This document shows, piece after piece, positions 1-6,483 of a stretch of DNA of 6,483 nucleotides. The DNA comes from Pseudomonadota bacterium. Its GTDB lineage: Bacteria; Pseudomonadota; Gammaproteobacteria; PS1; Pseudothioglobaceae. The DNA lies in NCBI GenBank assembly GCA_022600395.1, contig JAHZKM010000088.1, positions 1-6,483 of the forward strand, given 5' to 3'. Position 1 is the stretch's first letter, and every line of letters begins with the position of its first letter. Made by a program: the position numbers and the translations under genes. The notes under the pieces were generated by a model, which was not told the origin of the DNA, ran no database searches, and saw nothing but the letters and a program-made list of their open reading frames with translations.

Positions 1-1468
<1,468 letters not shown>

Positions 1469-1498
1469 GCGCGCATTTTTTTTGCTAGAAAACTTGAG

Positions 1499-1530
1499 GG
1501 CTTATGTCATTATTGACATAAGCCTTTTTT
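1499..1530 (+). terminator. Rho-independent terminator after pfp-adk
   Basis: A perfect 11-bp stem (1499-1509 with 1514-1524, arms GGCTTATGTCA and TGACATAAGCC) with a TTAT loop is followed by six T. This is a textbook intrinsic terminator closing the pfp-adk unit and separating it from the next gene. Confidence 0.93.
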
Positions 1531-1535
1531 ATAAT
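1530..1535 (+). promoter_or_regulatory. Candidate -10 element for the 387-aa gene
   Basis: An exact TATAAT begins on the last T of the preceding terminator tract. It would place the transcription start near 1542, giving a leader of about 16 bases. There is no good -35 at 16-18 bp: the TTGACA at 1513-1518 is only 11 bp away and lies in the terminator stem. The call rests on the hexamer and on the need for a promoter after a strong terminator. Confidence 0.35.
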
Positions 1536-1557
1536 TTACTTAACCTATTTTATTATT

Positions 1558-2721
1558 ATGACAATTGGCCCAAGACAAATCAGCGTCCCTTTTAGACCCA
1601 TCCCATTAGACGTGCCTGAGGGCATGAAGCCCAATGAGTTTTTCAATTCATCTGAGAATTTAAAAGACTTGGCGCAAAATAATGGACTACTAACTAATAA
1701 AGAAGATTTGCTACTCTATCGTAAAGCGCTAGGACATTCAAACCTATTTGATTGCTCTATTATTTACAATACTTCTAAAAGCATTTTAAACCCACTAGGT
1801 CGACCTGTTAGGCGCACACAAGTGCCAAACAATATTAAAAATGTTTGGAATCGCATGAACCAGATCATTATTGGCTTTATGCTGGAAGAATTTCCAGATG
1901 CTGATAAACATTTAGTGCTAGCAGGCGAAGCTTCTCTTGATTCTACTTGGCCAATTACCTCGCCAGGTGTGCCAAGTATTCGTATGCTTCATAATCACTT
2001 TATTGTTTTTGATAAAGAGCAACTTAAAAATGCCGAACTCTCTGATCCAAAAAATCCAAATCTAACTGATGGCGGACAGCATTCACTTTTTGCAAACTAC
2101 ATGGAAGATGTTTATGCAGAGTTTCAATCAAAGCTTAATTTTGAAATCTTAAAGCCTGTTACAGGAGAGGCATCAGGCTTAGCGTTAACCGGCTACCCTC
2201 AAGGATTGCCAAGCTGGGAAGTAACCGGCGGTATCGATAGTCTTAAAAATGTTAAATTTTGGAATGAGTATGATTTAGTTTTAAAAGGATTTCTTGATTT
2301 CTATAGAACATTTTTTGCCCAAGTATCTTGCCGAAACTCAGCTGTCCCTAAGGAGGCGTACTTTCCAGAACTTATTGAAAACACGCTATTGTTTAATACT
2401 TGCTTCCTGTCTGCCGCTAAAAAAGTACGTGATAAATGTATCAAGGATGCAAAATACTCTTCGTCAATTCGTTGGCAGCCTGCGTTTAAACAGCTAATTT
2501 ATCGCAATGATCAAGGCAAACTAATTGTTACCATTTCGCAAAATTCAATTGGGAACGCAATTACTGAATTACTAGGTGTGGTGGTTAATCGAATTCCTGA
2601 TGCTAAAGCCTATGAAGCTGCTGAACCTGCTTTATTGGAAAAACTCCTAAAATTACGCTCTAGATTGGTTGAGGCCGATTTAGGTGAAGGAATTGAAACC
2701 AAACATTGGAAAAAAGACTGA
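1558..2721 (+). CDS. Unrecognised 387-aa protein between adk and hppA
   Basis: I do not recognise the family. The protein appears soluble: there is no signal peptide and no clear membrane segment. Visible landmarks are a Pro-rich N-terminus (5-25), GHSNLFDC (59-66), NPLGRPVRR (78-86), a Trp/Pro-rich stretch WPITSPGVPSIR (131-142) leading into HNHFIVFD (145-152), TGYPQGLPSW (211-220), four cysteines (66, 258, 282, 294), and a helical, charged C-terminus (355-387). The HNHF segment could be a metal or phosphate site, but it does not match HIT or HNH-nuclease signatures fully. The ATG at 1558 is the first in frame after a stop at 1519-1521. It has no Shine-Dalgarno sequence; Met23 (1624) is the next candidate start, with GAGG too close to help. 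Composition matches the neighbours, so there is no sign of recent transfer. Terminators on both sides suggest a single-gene transcript. A real gene is very likely because the frame is long and protein-like throughout. Confidence 0.85.
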   Translation: MTIGPRQISVPFRPIPLDVPEGMKPNEFFNSSENLKDLAQNNGLLTNKEDLLLYRKALGHSNLFDCSIIYNTSKSILNPLGRPVRRTQVPNNIKNVWNRMNQIIIGFMLEEFPDADKHLVLAGEASLDSTWPITSPGVPSIRMLHNHFIVFDKEQLKNAELSDPKNPNLTDGGQHSLFANYMEDVYAEFQSKLNFEILKPVTGEASGLALTGYPQGLPSWEVTGGIDSLKNVKFWNEYDLVLKGFLDFYRTFFAQVSCRNSAVPKEAYFPELIENTLLFNTCFLSAAKKVRDKCIKDAKYSSSIRWQPAFKQLIYRNDQGKLIVTISQNSIGNAITELLGVVVNRIPDAKAYEAAEPALLEKLLKLRSRLVEADLGEGIETKHWKKD

Positions 2722-2750
2722 CTTTAATCAAGACTAAAACAAACTAATAG

Positions 2751-2777
2751 AAAAAAGCCCGATTATCGGGTTTTTTT
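2751..2777 (+). terminator. Rho-independent terminator after the 387-aa gene
   Basis: The stem CCCGA (2758-2762) with TCGGG (2766-2770) and loop TTA is flanked by six A upstream (2751-2756) and seven T downstream (2771-2777). The A and T runs can extend the stem. It sits 29 bases after the stop codon. Confidence 0.85.
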
Positions 2778-2786
2778 GTATTTTAA

Positions 2787-2815
2787 GTGCCAACTCATGC
2801 AATTTACAGTACAAT
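2787..2815 (+). promoter_or_regulatory. Candidate sigma70-type promoter of hppA
   Basis: GTGCCA at 2787-2792 (4 of 6 to TTGACA), a 17-bp spacer and TACAAT at 2810-2815 (5 of 6 to TATAAT) lie just after the upstream terminator. They would start the transcript near 2822, giving a 43-base leader. A weaker alternative is TTTACA at 2803-2808 with GAAAAT at 2826-2831. The assignment rests on matches read by eye. Confidence 0.5.
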
Positions 2816-2822
2816 TCTGACG

Positions 2823-2862
2823 GGAGAAAATAAAAAACATAACAATTAGAGGAGAAAATAAA
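2823..2862 (+). repeat. Direct repeat of a 12-base purine-rich motif in the hppA leader
   Basis: GGAGAAAATAAA occurs exactly at 2823-2834 and again at 2851-2862, 28 bases apart. The second copy is the Shine-Dalgarno region of hppA. The first copy has no start codon at a usable distance, so it may be a chance duplication, a ribosome standby site or a remnant. Confidence 0.6.
2848..2854 (+). promoter_or_regulatory. Ribosome binding site of hppA
   Basis: AGAGGAG ends 10 bases before the ATG at 2865. It is the only strong Shine-Dalgarno match before a gene start in this window, and it fixes the hppA start. Confidence 0.8.
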
Positions 2863-2864
2863 TA

Positions 2865-4862
2865 ATGGATATACTTCAAATGGCTATCATAGCCTCTCTT
2901 ATTGCCGTTCTATACGGCCTATACACTATGAGCTGGATTTACAAACAATCTCCAGGCTCTGACAAAATGAAAGAAATTTCAGATGCTATTGCTGAAGGAG
3001 CAAAAGCTTATCTTAATCGCCAATACACCACCATTGCAATGGTTGGTGTTGTTTTATTAGTTATTATTTCTCAAACGCTCAGTTATTCTGTTGCACTAGG
3101 ATTCTTAATTGGTGCTGTGCTATCTGGTGCCACAGGTTATATCGGTATGAATGTATCCGTTAAATCCAACTCTCGAACAGCTGAAGCTGCTAAAAATGGC
3201 ATAAATGCTGCTTTTCAAGTAGCTTTTAAAGGTGGCGCAGTAACTGGCATGCTAGTTGTTGGTCTGGCACTGCTTGGTGTGTCTGGATTCTATGCAGGCT
3301 TGCTAGCTAATGGCGTGGCACAGACAGATGCATTGCATGCTCTAATTGGCCTGGCATTTGGTGGCTCGCTGATTTCAATTTTTGCACGTTTAGGTGGTGG
3401 TATTTTTACCAAGGGTGCGGATGTTGGTGCAGATATTGTCGGTAAAGTTGAAGCAGGGATTCCTGAAGATGATCCTCGTAATCCAGCTGTAATTGCTGAC
3501 AATGTCGGCGACAACGTTGGGGATTGTGCTGGGATGGCGGCAGATTTATTTGAAACTTATGCAGTAACTATTATTGCAACCATGATGTTGGCCGGTGTTT
3601 TAAGCTTGGGTAATGATGCTATTCTCTATCCATTAGCTCTAGGCGCAGTATCAATTATTGCATCAATTGTCGGTACATTTTTTGTAAAAGTATCCGAAGG
3701 TGGCTCAATTATGGGTGCACTCTACAAAGGTTTAATTGTTTCTGCTGGCTTAGCGGGTGTTGCATTCTACTTCGTCACCACTAATATGGGTATGGAGCTA
3801 GAGCTATTTTACGCCTCACTCATTGGTTTGGCATTAACAGGTGTTATGGTCGTTGTAACAGAATACTACACCTCGACTGAGCATCCACCAGTACAACACG
3901 TCGCTAAAGCCTCTTTAACAGGTGATGGTACTAACGTTATTGCCGGGTTAGGTCTATCGATGAAATCAACTGCTTTACCAGTATTAGCTGTTTGTGCAAG
4001 TATCTGGGGAGCGTTTGATCTAGGCGGTTTATACGGAATTGCTATTGCTGCAACCGCTATGCTTTCTATGACAGGTGTAATTGTTGCCTTAGATGCATAT
4101 GGACCTATTACTGACAATGCCGGTGGTATTGCGGAAATGGCTGAACTGCCTGAAGAGATTCGTAATATAACTGATCCACTAGATGCCGTTGGCAATACCA
4201 CAAAAGCAGTTACCAAAGGTTATGCAATTGGCTCTGCAGGTCTTGCAGCATTGGTTTTATTTGCAGACTTTACCCATGAACTGGGGCAGCTTGAACAATT
4301 TAAAAATATGACCTTTGACTTATCTAATCATAAAGTCATTATTGGTTTATTCTTAGGTGGTCTTGTGCCTTACTTATTTGGCGCCATGGCCATGGAAGCT
4401 GTAGGGCGTGCTGCAGGTGGCATTGTTAACGAGGTGCGTCGTCAATTTAAAGAGATGCCGGGTATTATGGATTACTCTCAAAAACCAGACTACTCTAAAG
4501 CAGTTGACATGTTAACTAAATCAGCTATTAAAGAAATGGTTCTGCCGTCAATTTTACCTATTTTATTCCCGGTAGCTGTTGGCTTATTATTAGGTGCAGA
4601 GGCGCTAGGCGGTCTGTTAATAGGATCGATTGCTACTGGCATCTTTGTAGCTATCTCCATGACCACTGGCGGTGGTGCTTGGGATAATGCCAAAAAATTT
4701 ATTGAAGATGGAAATTTTGGCGGCAAAGGCTCAGATGCTCACAAAGCTGCTGTAACTGGCGACACAGTCGGAGATCCATACAAAGATACAGCCGGGCCAG
4801 CAATCAATCCATTGATTAAGATAATCAATATTGTTGCCATTATGATTATTCCACTTTTGTAG
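2865..4862 (+). CDS. hppA: Membrane-bound proton-translocating pyrophosphatase, K+-independent type
   Basis: An integral inner-membrane pump that couples PPi hydrolysis to proton export and can in principle make PPi from the proton gradient. At 665 residues it is within the family range, on the short side. Hydrophobic segments begin at residues 6-25 and recur throughout, as expected for about 16 helices. PPi/Mg-binding motifs are [10 protein letters not shown] (181-190), EDDPRNP (201-207), [12 protein letters not shown] (212-223), and near the C-terminus [14 protein letters not shown], with D633 and D637. E230 in DLFETY stands where the ion-gate glutamate is found in many bacterial members. 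[10 protein letters not shown] carries K447 and T450; established work on this family links Lys (instead of Ala), with Thr three residues later, to independence from K+, and that group pumps H+. The start is set by a strong ribosome binding site. The gene has its own promoter and terminator, so it appears to be transcribed separately from pfp-adk. Confidence 0.98.
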   Translation: MDILQMAIIASLIAVLYGLYTMSWIYKQSPGSDKMKEISDAIAEGAKAYLNRQYTTIAMVGVVLLVIISQTLSYSVALGFLIGAVLSGATGYIGMNVSVKSNSRTAEAAKNGINAAFQVAFKGGAVTGMLVVGLALLGVSGFYAGLLANGVAQTDALHALIGLAFGGSLISIFARLGGGIFTKGADVGADIVGKVEAGIPEDDPRNPAVIADNVGDNVGDCAGMAADLFETYAVTIIATMMLAGVLSLGNDAILYPLALGAVSIIASIVGTFFVKVSEGGSIMGALYKGLIVSAGLAGVAFYFVTTNMGMELELFYASLIGLALTGVMVVVTEYYTSTEHPPVQHVAKASLTGDGTNVIAGLGLSMKSTALPVLAVCASIWGAFDLGGLYGIAIAATAMLSMTGVIVALDAYGPITDNAGGIAEMAELPEEIRNITDPLDAVGNTTKAVTKGYAIGSAGLAALVLFADFTHELGQLEQFKNMTFDLSNHKVIIGLFLGGLVPYLFGAMAMEAVGRAAGGIVNEVRRQFKEMPGIMDYSQKPDYSKAVDMLTKSAIKEMVLPSILPILFPVAVGLLLGAEALGGLLIGSIATGIFVAISMTTGGGAWDNAKKFIEDGNFGGKGSDAHKAAVTGDTVGDPYKDTAGPAINPLIKIINIVAIMIIPLL

Positions 4863-4877
4863 TAAATAATAGTTCAC

Positions 4878-4910
4878 AAAAAAAGGAGAGCCAAAGCTCT
4901 CCTTTTTTTT
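4878..4910 (+). terminator. Bidirectional terminator after hppA
   Basis: Seven A (4878-4884), stem GGAGAGC (4885-4891), loop CAAA, stem GCTCTCC (4896-4902) and eight T (4903-4910). The A and T tracts on either side allow termination in both directions, which fits the convergent junction with the minus-strand operon. Confidence 0.92.
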
Positions 4911-4933
4911 ATTGGCCAAACTTTATGATAGAG

Positions 4934-4953
4934 AAAAAAAGTGCTATTGCACT
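4934..4953 (-). terminator. Terminator of the minus-strand three-gene operon
   Basis: Read on the minus strand, a 5-bp stem AGTGC/GCACT with loop AATA is followed by a run of T (the complement of the A at 4934-4940). Flanking ATAGAG (4928-4933) and CTCTAT (4952-4957) can form a competing outer pairing. The hairpin is modest in strength but lies 29 bases past the stop of the last gene. Confidence 0.6.
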
Positions 4954-4981
4954 CTATAAAATAACAGCACAGTTAACAGAA

Positions 4982-5353
4982 TTAAATACCTGTACCCTTG
5001 TGAAGTTGAACATTTAAGCCTTTAGTATTTTTAGTTAGAACAAAATCAGCTTGGGCTTTTAGTAACTTATCAGTACATTCATGTAAATCAGTATATTCAT
5101 CCTGACCAGTATCAAAACGCTTGTCTTTTAAATAGTAGAAAAAACTTTTATATTTGAAGTTATCCATCTTAATAATAATAAAGGTTGAATTGGGATCTTC
5201 CCATACAGCAGCAGGGAATAAAGTTGGCTGATCTTCGCCCTCTTTAGTGACTTCAATATCTGCTAAATGAACTTCCTTTTCTTCATTGCGCCAGCGATTA
5301 TTGACGTTATTTTGAATAGTTGTTAATTCTGATTCTGTAAATTCAACACTCAT
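4982..5353 (-). CDS. Unrecognised 123-aa protein, last gene of the SlyD-like operon
   Basis: I do not recognise the family. The protein looks small, soluble and acidic to neutral, with no signal peptide or membrane segment. An N-terminal helix-like part (5-28) with a single RWRNEE patch is followed by strand-like segments (LADIEVTK at 30-37, STFIIIKMDNF at 56-66), then YKSFFYYLKDKRFDTG (68-83) and a helical stretch (86-103). The only cysteine is C93. The start codon lies one base after the stop of the SlyD-like gene, with no Shine-Dalgarno sequence, which points to translational coupling and a shared transcript. The tight arrangement and protein-like composition make it a likely real gene. 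Function unknown; a client or partner of the neighbouring SlyD-like protein is a guess from position only. Confidence 0.8.
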   Translation of the reverse strand: MSVEFTESELTTIQNNVNNRWRNEEKEVHLADIEVTKEGEDQPTLFPAAVWEDPNSTFIIIKMDNFKYKSFFYYLKDKRFDTGQDEYTDLHECTDKLLKAQADFVLTKNTKGLNVQLHKGTGI

Positions 5354-5354
5354 T

Positions 5355-5861
5355 TTAATTCTGCTGTAATATTTCTTCTAAACTTGGTTCACTATCGGTT
5401 GTTCCACCGGCTTCCATTTCTTCTATGGTTGCATCTCTTACCAAAGTTATCTCTAAAACAAATTTAACATCTCTTCCACAAAGCGGGTTATTTCCGTCGA
5501 TAGTGACAGTTTTATCGTCAACTTTAGTAACTAAAAAATCTTTTGGCTGTCCAGCTTTATTCTCCATAACCACCTTAGTACCCATTTTGCGGTACTCTTG
5601 TGGCACATTTTCGATCTTGTCAATAAACACTAAAGATTCATCACGAGGCCCATATAATTTATCAACATCTACATTAATCTCAATAATATCGCCTTGCTTA
5701 CGACCTTCTAATTCATTTAAAACATCCTTAGTTAAAACATCATTTGCACCATGAACATAGCCAACAGGATACTCAATATTAGAAAAAACATTCCCTGTTT
5801 TTTTATCAACAACTTTGTAGATTAATTCAACATATTTAGATTCTTCAATAAAATCACTCAT
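5355..5861 (-). CDS. SlyD-like FKBP-type peptidyl-prolyl isomerase or chaperone with altered pocket
   Basis: FKBP-fold protein of the SlyD group: cytoplasmic folding helpers whose FKBP domain carries an inserted chaperone (IF) domain. The first FKBP part spans about 8-80, with GYVHG (34-38), LEGRKQGD (51-58) and LYGPRDESLV (69-78). The IF domain is about 81-120, and the fold closes with IDGNNPLCG (121-129) and VKFVLEITLVRDAT (132-145). At 168 residues it lacks the His-rich metal-binding tail of E. coli SlyD; the tail is acidic. Several usual pocket positions differ: the Asp normally found in VDES/FDSS is S27 (FSNI), the GLE-type segment reads DVL, and DGNHPLAG has Asn for His. Isomerase activity may therefore be weak, while chaperone function through the IF domain remains plausible. 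The gene starts 5 bases after the stop of the 121-aa gene, without a Shine-Dalgarno sequence. The family call is firm; the activity is uncertain. Confidence 0.88.
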   Translation of the reverse strand: MSDFIEESKYVELIYKVVDKKTGNVFSNIEYPVGYVHGANDVLTKDVLNELEGRKQGDIIEINVDVDKLYGPRDESLVFIDKIENVPQEYRKMGTKVVMENKAGQPKDFLVTKVDDKTVTIDGNNPLCGRDVKFVLEITLVRDATIEEMEAGGTTDSEPSLEEILQQN

Positions 5862-5866
5862 AGCAT

Positions 5867-6232
5867 TTAGAAAATAGTTGCACCAAAAATTTTAACTACG
5901 TCATCTTCATAACCAAGAACCAGCCGACCTAGGTATTCACCTTTTTTGTCGCTATTAAGCTTACCATTATTAGTTTGTCTGTATAAGACGGTCACATGCT
6001 CACCACGACGAATCATGCCTAGGTAATCAGCACCTTTTTCTAGTCCCTTGGTTAACTCACTACGGGCAAACTGTTTGCCCATTACAACTTCATTAGCACC
6101 ACGAAGAAAGCCTTCTGAAAAGTTACGTGTAAAAGCGCCATAATTTGCATTGTTAGAAAATTTTATTAGATCATCCCACATAGGGTGGGCGATAGCTAAA
6201 ATCTCTTCATCTGTCTTATCAATAATATTCAT
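5867..6232 (-). CDS. Unrecognised 121-aa protein, first gene of the SlyD-like operon
   Basis: I do not recognise the family. The N-terminal half looks helical and rich in aromatic residues and Asn (HPMWDDL at 16-22, SNNANYGAFTRNFSEGF at 26-42, then a basic helix around 53-66). The C-terminal half looks like beta strands (HVTVLYRQ at 79-86, EYLGRLVLGYEDDVVKIFGATIF at 99-121). This helix-then-sheet layout vaguely recalls NTF2/SnoaL-type small folds, but I see no decisive motif. There is no cysteine, signal peptide or membrane segment. The ATG at 6232 has no Shine-Dalgarno sequence. It is the first gene of a tight minus-strand unit, 5 bases upstream of the SlyD-like gene, and probably carries the operon promoter in the preceding 150-base gap. 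Confidence 0.8.
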   Translation of the reverse strand: MNIIDKTDEEILAIAHPMWDDLIKFSNNANYGAFTRNFSEGFLRGANEVVMGKQFARSELTKGLEKGADYLGMIRRGEHVTVLYRQTNNGKLNSDKKGEYLGRLVLGYEDDVVKIFGATIF

Positions 6233-6276
6233 AATATTTGTTTTATTTTATTTCAAGCTTTTTAAGATTTAATAAA

Positions 6277-6327
6277 TTTTTTTATCTATTGTAAGTCTTT
6301 TTTTAAAACCTACAATAGATAAAAAAA
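6277..6327. repeat. 17-bp perfect inverted repeat in the intergenic gap
   Basis: The arms 6277-6293 and 6311-6327 are exact reverse complements (seven T plus ATCTATTGTA, and its mirror), with a 17-base spacer. The outer ends are T-run first and A-run last on both strands, so this is not a terminator by itself. The right-hand A run is also the T tract of the neighbouring minus-strand terminator. Confidence 0.85.
6288..6315 (-). promoter_or_regulatory. Candidate promoter of the minus-strand operon within the inverted repeat
   Basis: On the minus strand, TTGTAG (6315-6310, 3 of 6 to TTGACA), a 16-bp spacer and TACAAT (6293-6288, 5 of 6 to TATAAT) would start transcription near 6281, about 49 bases before the first start codon. 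Both hexamers lie in the arms of the inverted repeat. A TAAAAT nearer the gene is an alternative -10. In such AT-rich DNA these matches are weak evidence. Confidence 0.25.
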
Positions 6328-6346
6328 CCAATCTAAATAGATTGGT
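6321..6346 (-). terminator. Rho-independent terminator of the right-edge minus-strand gene
   Basis: On the minus strand, a stem formed by ACCAATCTA and TAGATTGGT (6338-6346 and 6327-6335 on the plus strand) is followed by seven T (complement of A 6321-6327). It lies 37 bases past the stop codon of the partial gene and separates it from the SlyD-like operon. Confidence 0.88.
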
Positions 6347-6383
6347 CTTCTTATCAAAATAGAAAATTAATTTCTATTTGACT

Positions 6384-6483
6384 TTACTCATCGTTAACCA
6401 AATGGTAACAAGGTGCTTTAGACATTGTGTACTTACCTGTTTCACGATCACGTTGAGATACTGTCAATACATGCCAGTTTTCA
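6384..6483 (-). CDS. C-terminal fragment of a minus-strand protein, possibly APS reductase alpha subunit (tentative)
   Basis: The last 32 codons of a gene that enters from the right edge; it ends with TAA (complement of 6384-6386) and is followed by a clear terminator. The visible peptide begins ENWHVLTVSQRD, continues RETGKYTMSKAP and ends CYHLVNDE. A pattern of (D/E)NW, then a strand, then D..TG.Y, then a Lys/Pro-containing strand resembles, from memory, the C-terminal tail of AprA-type flavoprotein subunits. The fragment is too short to decide. What is firm is that the frame is open to the window edge and properly terminated. If it is AprA, the gene would carry out sulfite + AMP oxidation to APS in sulfur oxidation. 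Confidence 0.65.
   Translation of the reverse strand, partial: ENWHVLTVSQRDRETGKYTMSKAPCYHLVNDE

Noticed and set aside
1513..1535. TTGACA (1513-1518) with TATAAT (1530-1535) as a consensus promoter
   Set aside because: The spacing is 11 bp instead of about 17, and TTGACA is part of the terminator stem. Only the -10 is kept as a weak candidate.
1990..2013. HNHFIVFD in the 387-aa protein as an HNH nuclease or HIT/GalT-type active site
   Set aside because: HNH nucleases need a spaced zinc-finger-like H-N-H fold, not three adjacent residues; the HIT signature H-x-H-x-H lacks its third His here. The resemblance is too thin to name a family.
2294..2497. 67-codon plus-strand frame inside the 387-aa gene
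   Set aside because: Overlaps a longer protein-like frame and has low-complexity, unlikely composition.
2722..2864. Riboswitch in the 143-base gap before hppA
   Set aside because: After the terminator and promoter only about 43 bases of A-rich leader remain, too short and unstructured for a known aptamer class.
3290..4726. Minus-strand open frames of 74-116 codons inside hppA
   Set aside because: They mirror the hppA coding frame, are rich in Ser/Pro/Ala/Ile as expected of antisense frames, and have no ribosome sites or recognisable motifs.
5425..5754. 109-codon plus-strand frame opposite the SlyD-like gene
   Set aside because: Antisense shadow of a recognised FKBP-fold gene; Ser/Thr/Leu-rich with no motif.
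6277..6327. The 17-bp inverted repeat as an intrinsic terminator or transposon end
   Set aside because: On both strands the hairpin ends in A, not T, and there is no transposase or target-site duplication around it.

Overview
The window is AT-rich bacterial chromosome, densely coded, with no tRNA, rRNA, CRISPR, insertion sequence or phage feature that I can see. The gene content (PPi-dependent phosphofructokinase, Gram-negative-type adenylate kinase, K+-independent proton-pumping pyrophosphatase) suggests a gammaproteobacterial autotroph or sulfur oxidiser. My best guess is the SUP05/Thioglobus group or related bivalve symbionts. This rests on family knowledge and composition only, not on a marker gene.

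Layout. Plus strand: the C-terminal 266 residues of pfp (1-803, cut by the window edge), then adk (818-1468) 14 bases later, then a strong intrinsic terminator. Next comes an unrecognised 387-residue protein (1558-2721) with its own candidate promoter and terminator. Then hppA (2865-4862), with its own promoter, a strong ribosome binding site and a bidirectional terminator. Minus strand, converging on hppA: a tight three-gene unit read from right to left, encoding a 121-aa unknown (5867-6232), a SlyD-like FKBP-fold protein (5355-5861) and a 123-aa unknown (4982-5353), with gaps of 5 and 1 bases. At the right edge lies the C-terminal end of another minus-strand gene (6384-6483), followed by its own terminator. 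No gene-free stretch exceeds about 155 bases.

How the genes fit together. PFP interconverts fructose-6-phosphate + PPi and fructose-1,6-bisphosphate + Pi. HppA couples PPi hydrolysis (or synthesis) to proton transport. Adk interconverts 2 ADP and ATP + AMP. Together they form a pyrophosphate and AMP economy module. In chemolithoautotrophs with an APS reductase/ATP sulfurylase branch, AMP and PPi are exactly the two co-substrates needed to turn sulfite into sulfate and ATP. The right-edge fragment looks faintly like the C-terminus of an APS reductase alpha subunit, which would fit, but that call is weak.

The pairing of PFP with a proton pyrophosphatase is already known, so it is not a new system. 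The least explained items are the 387-aa protein between adk and hppA and the two small unknown proteins flanking the SlyD-like gene.
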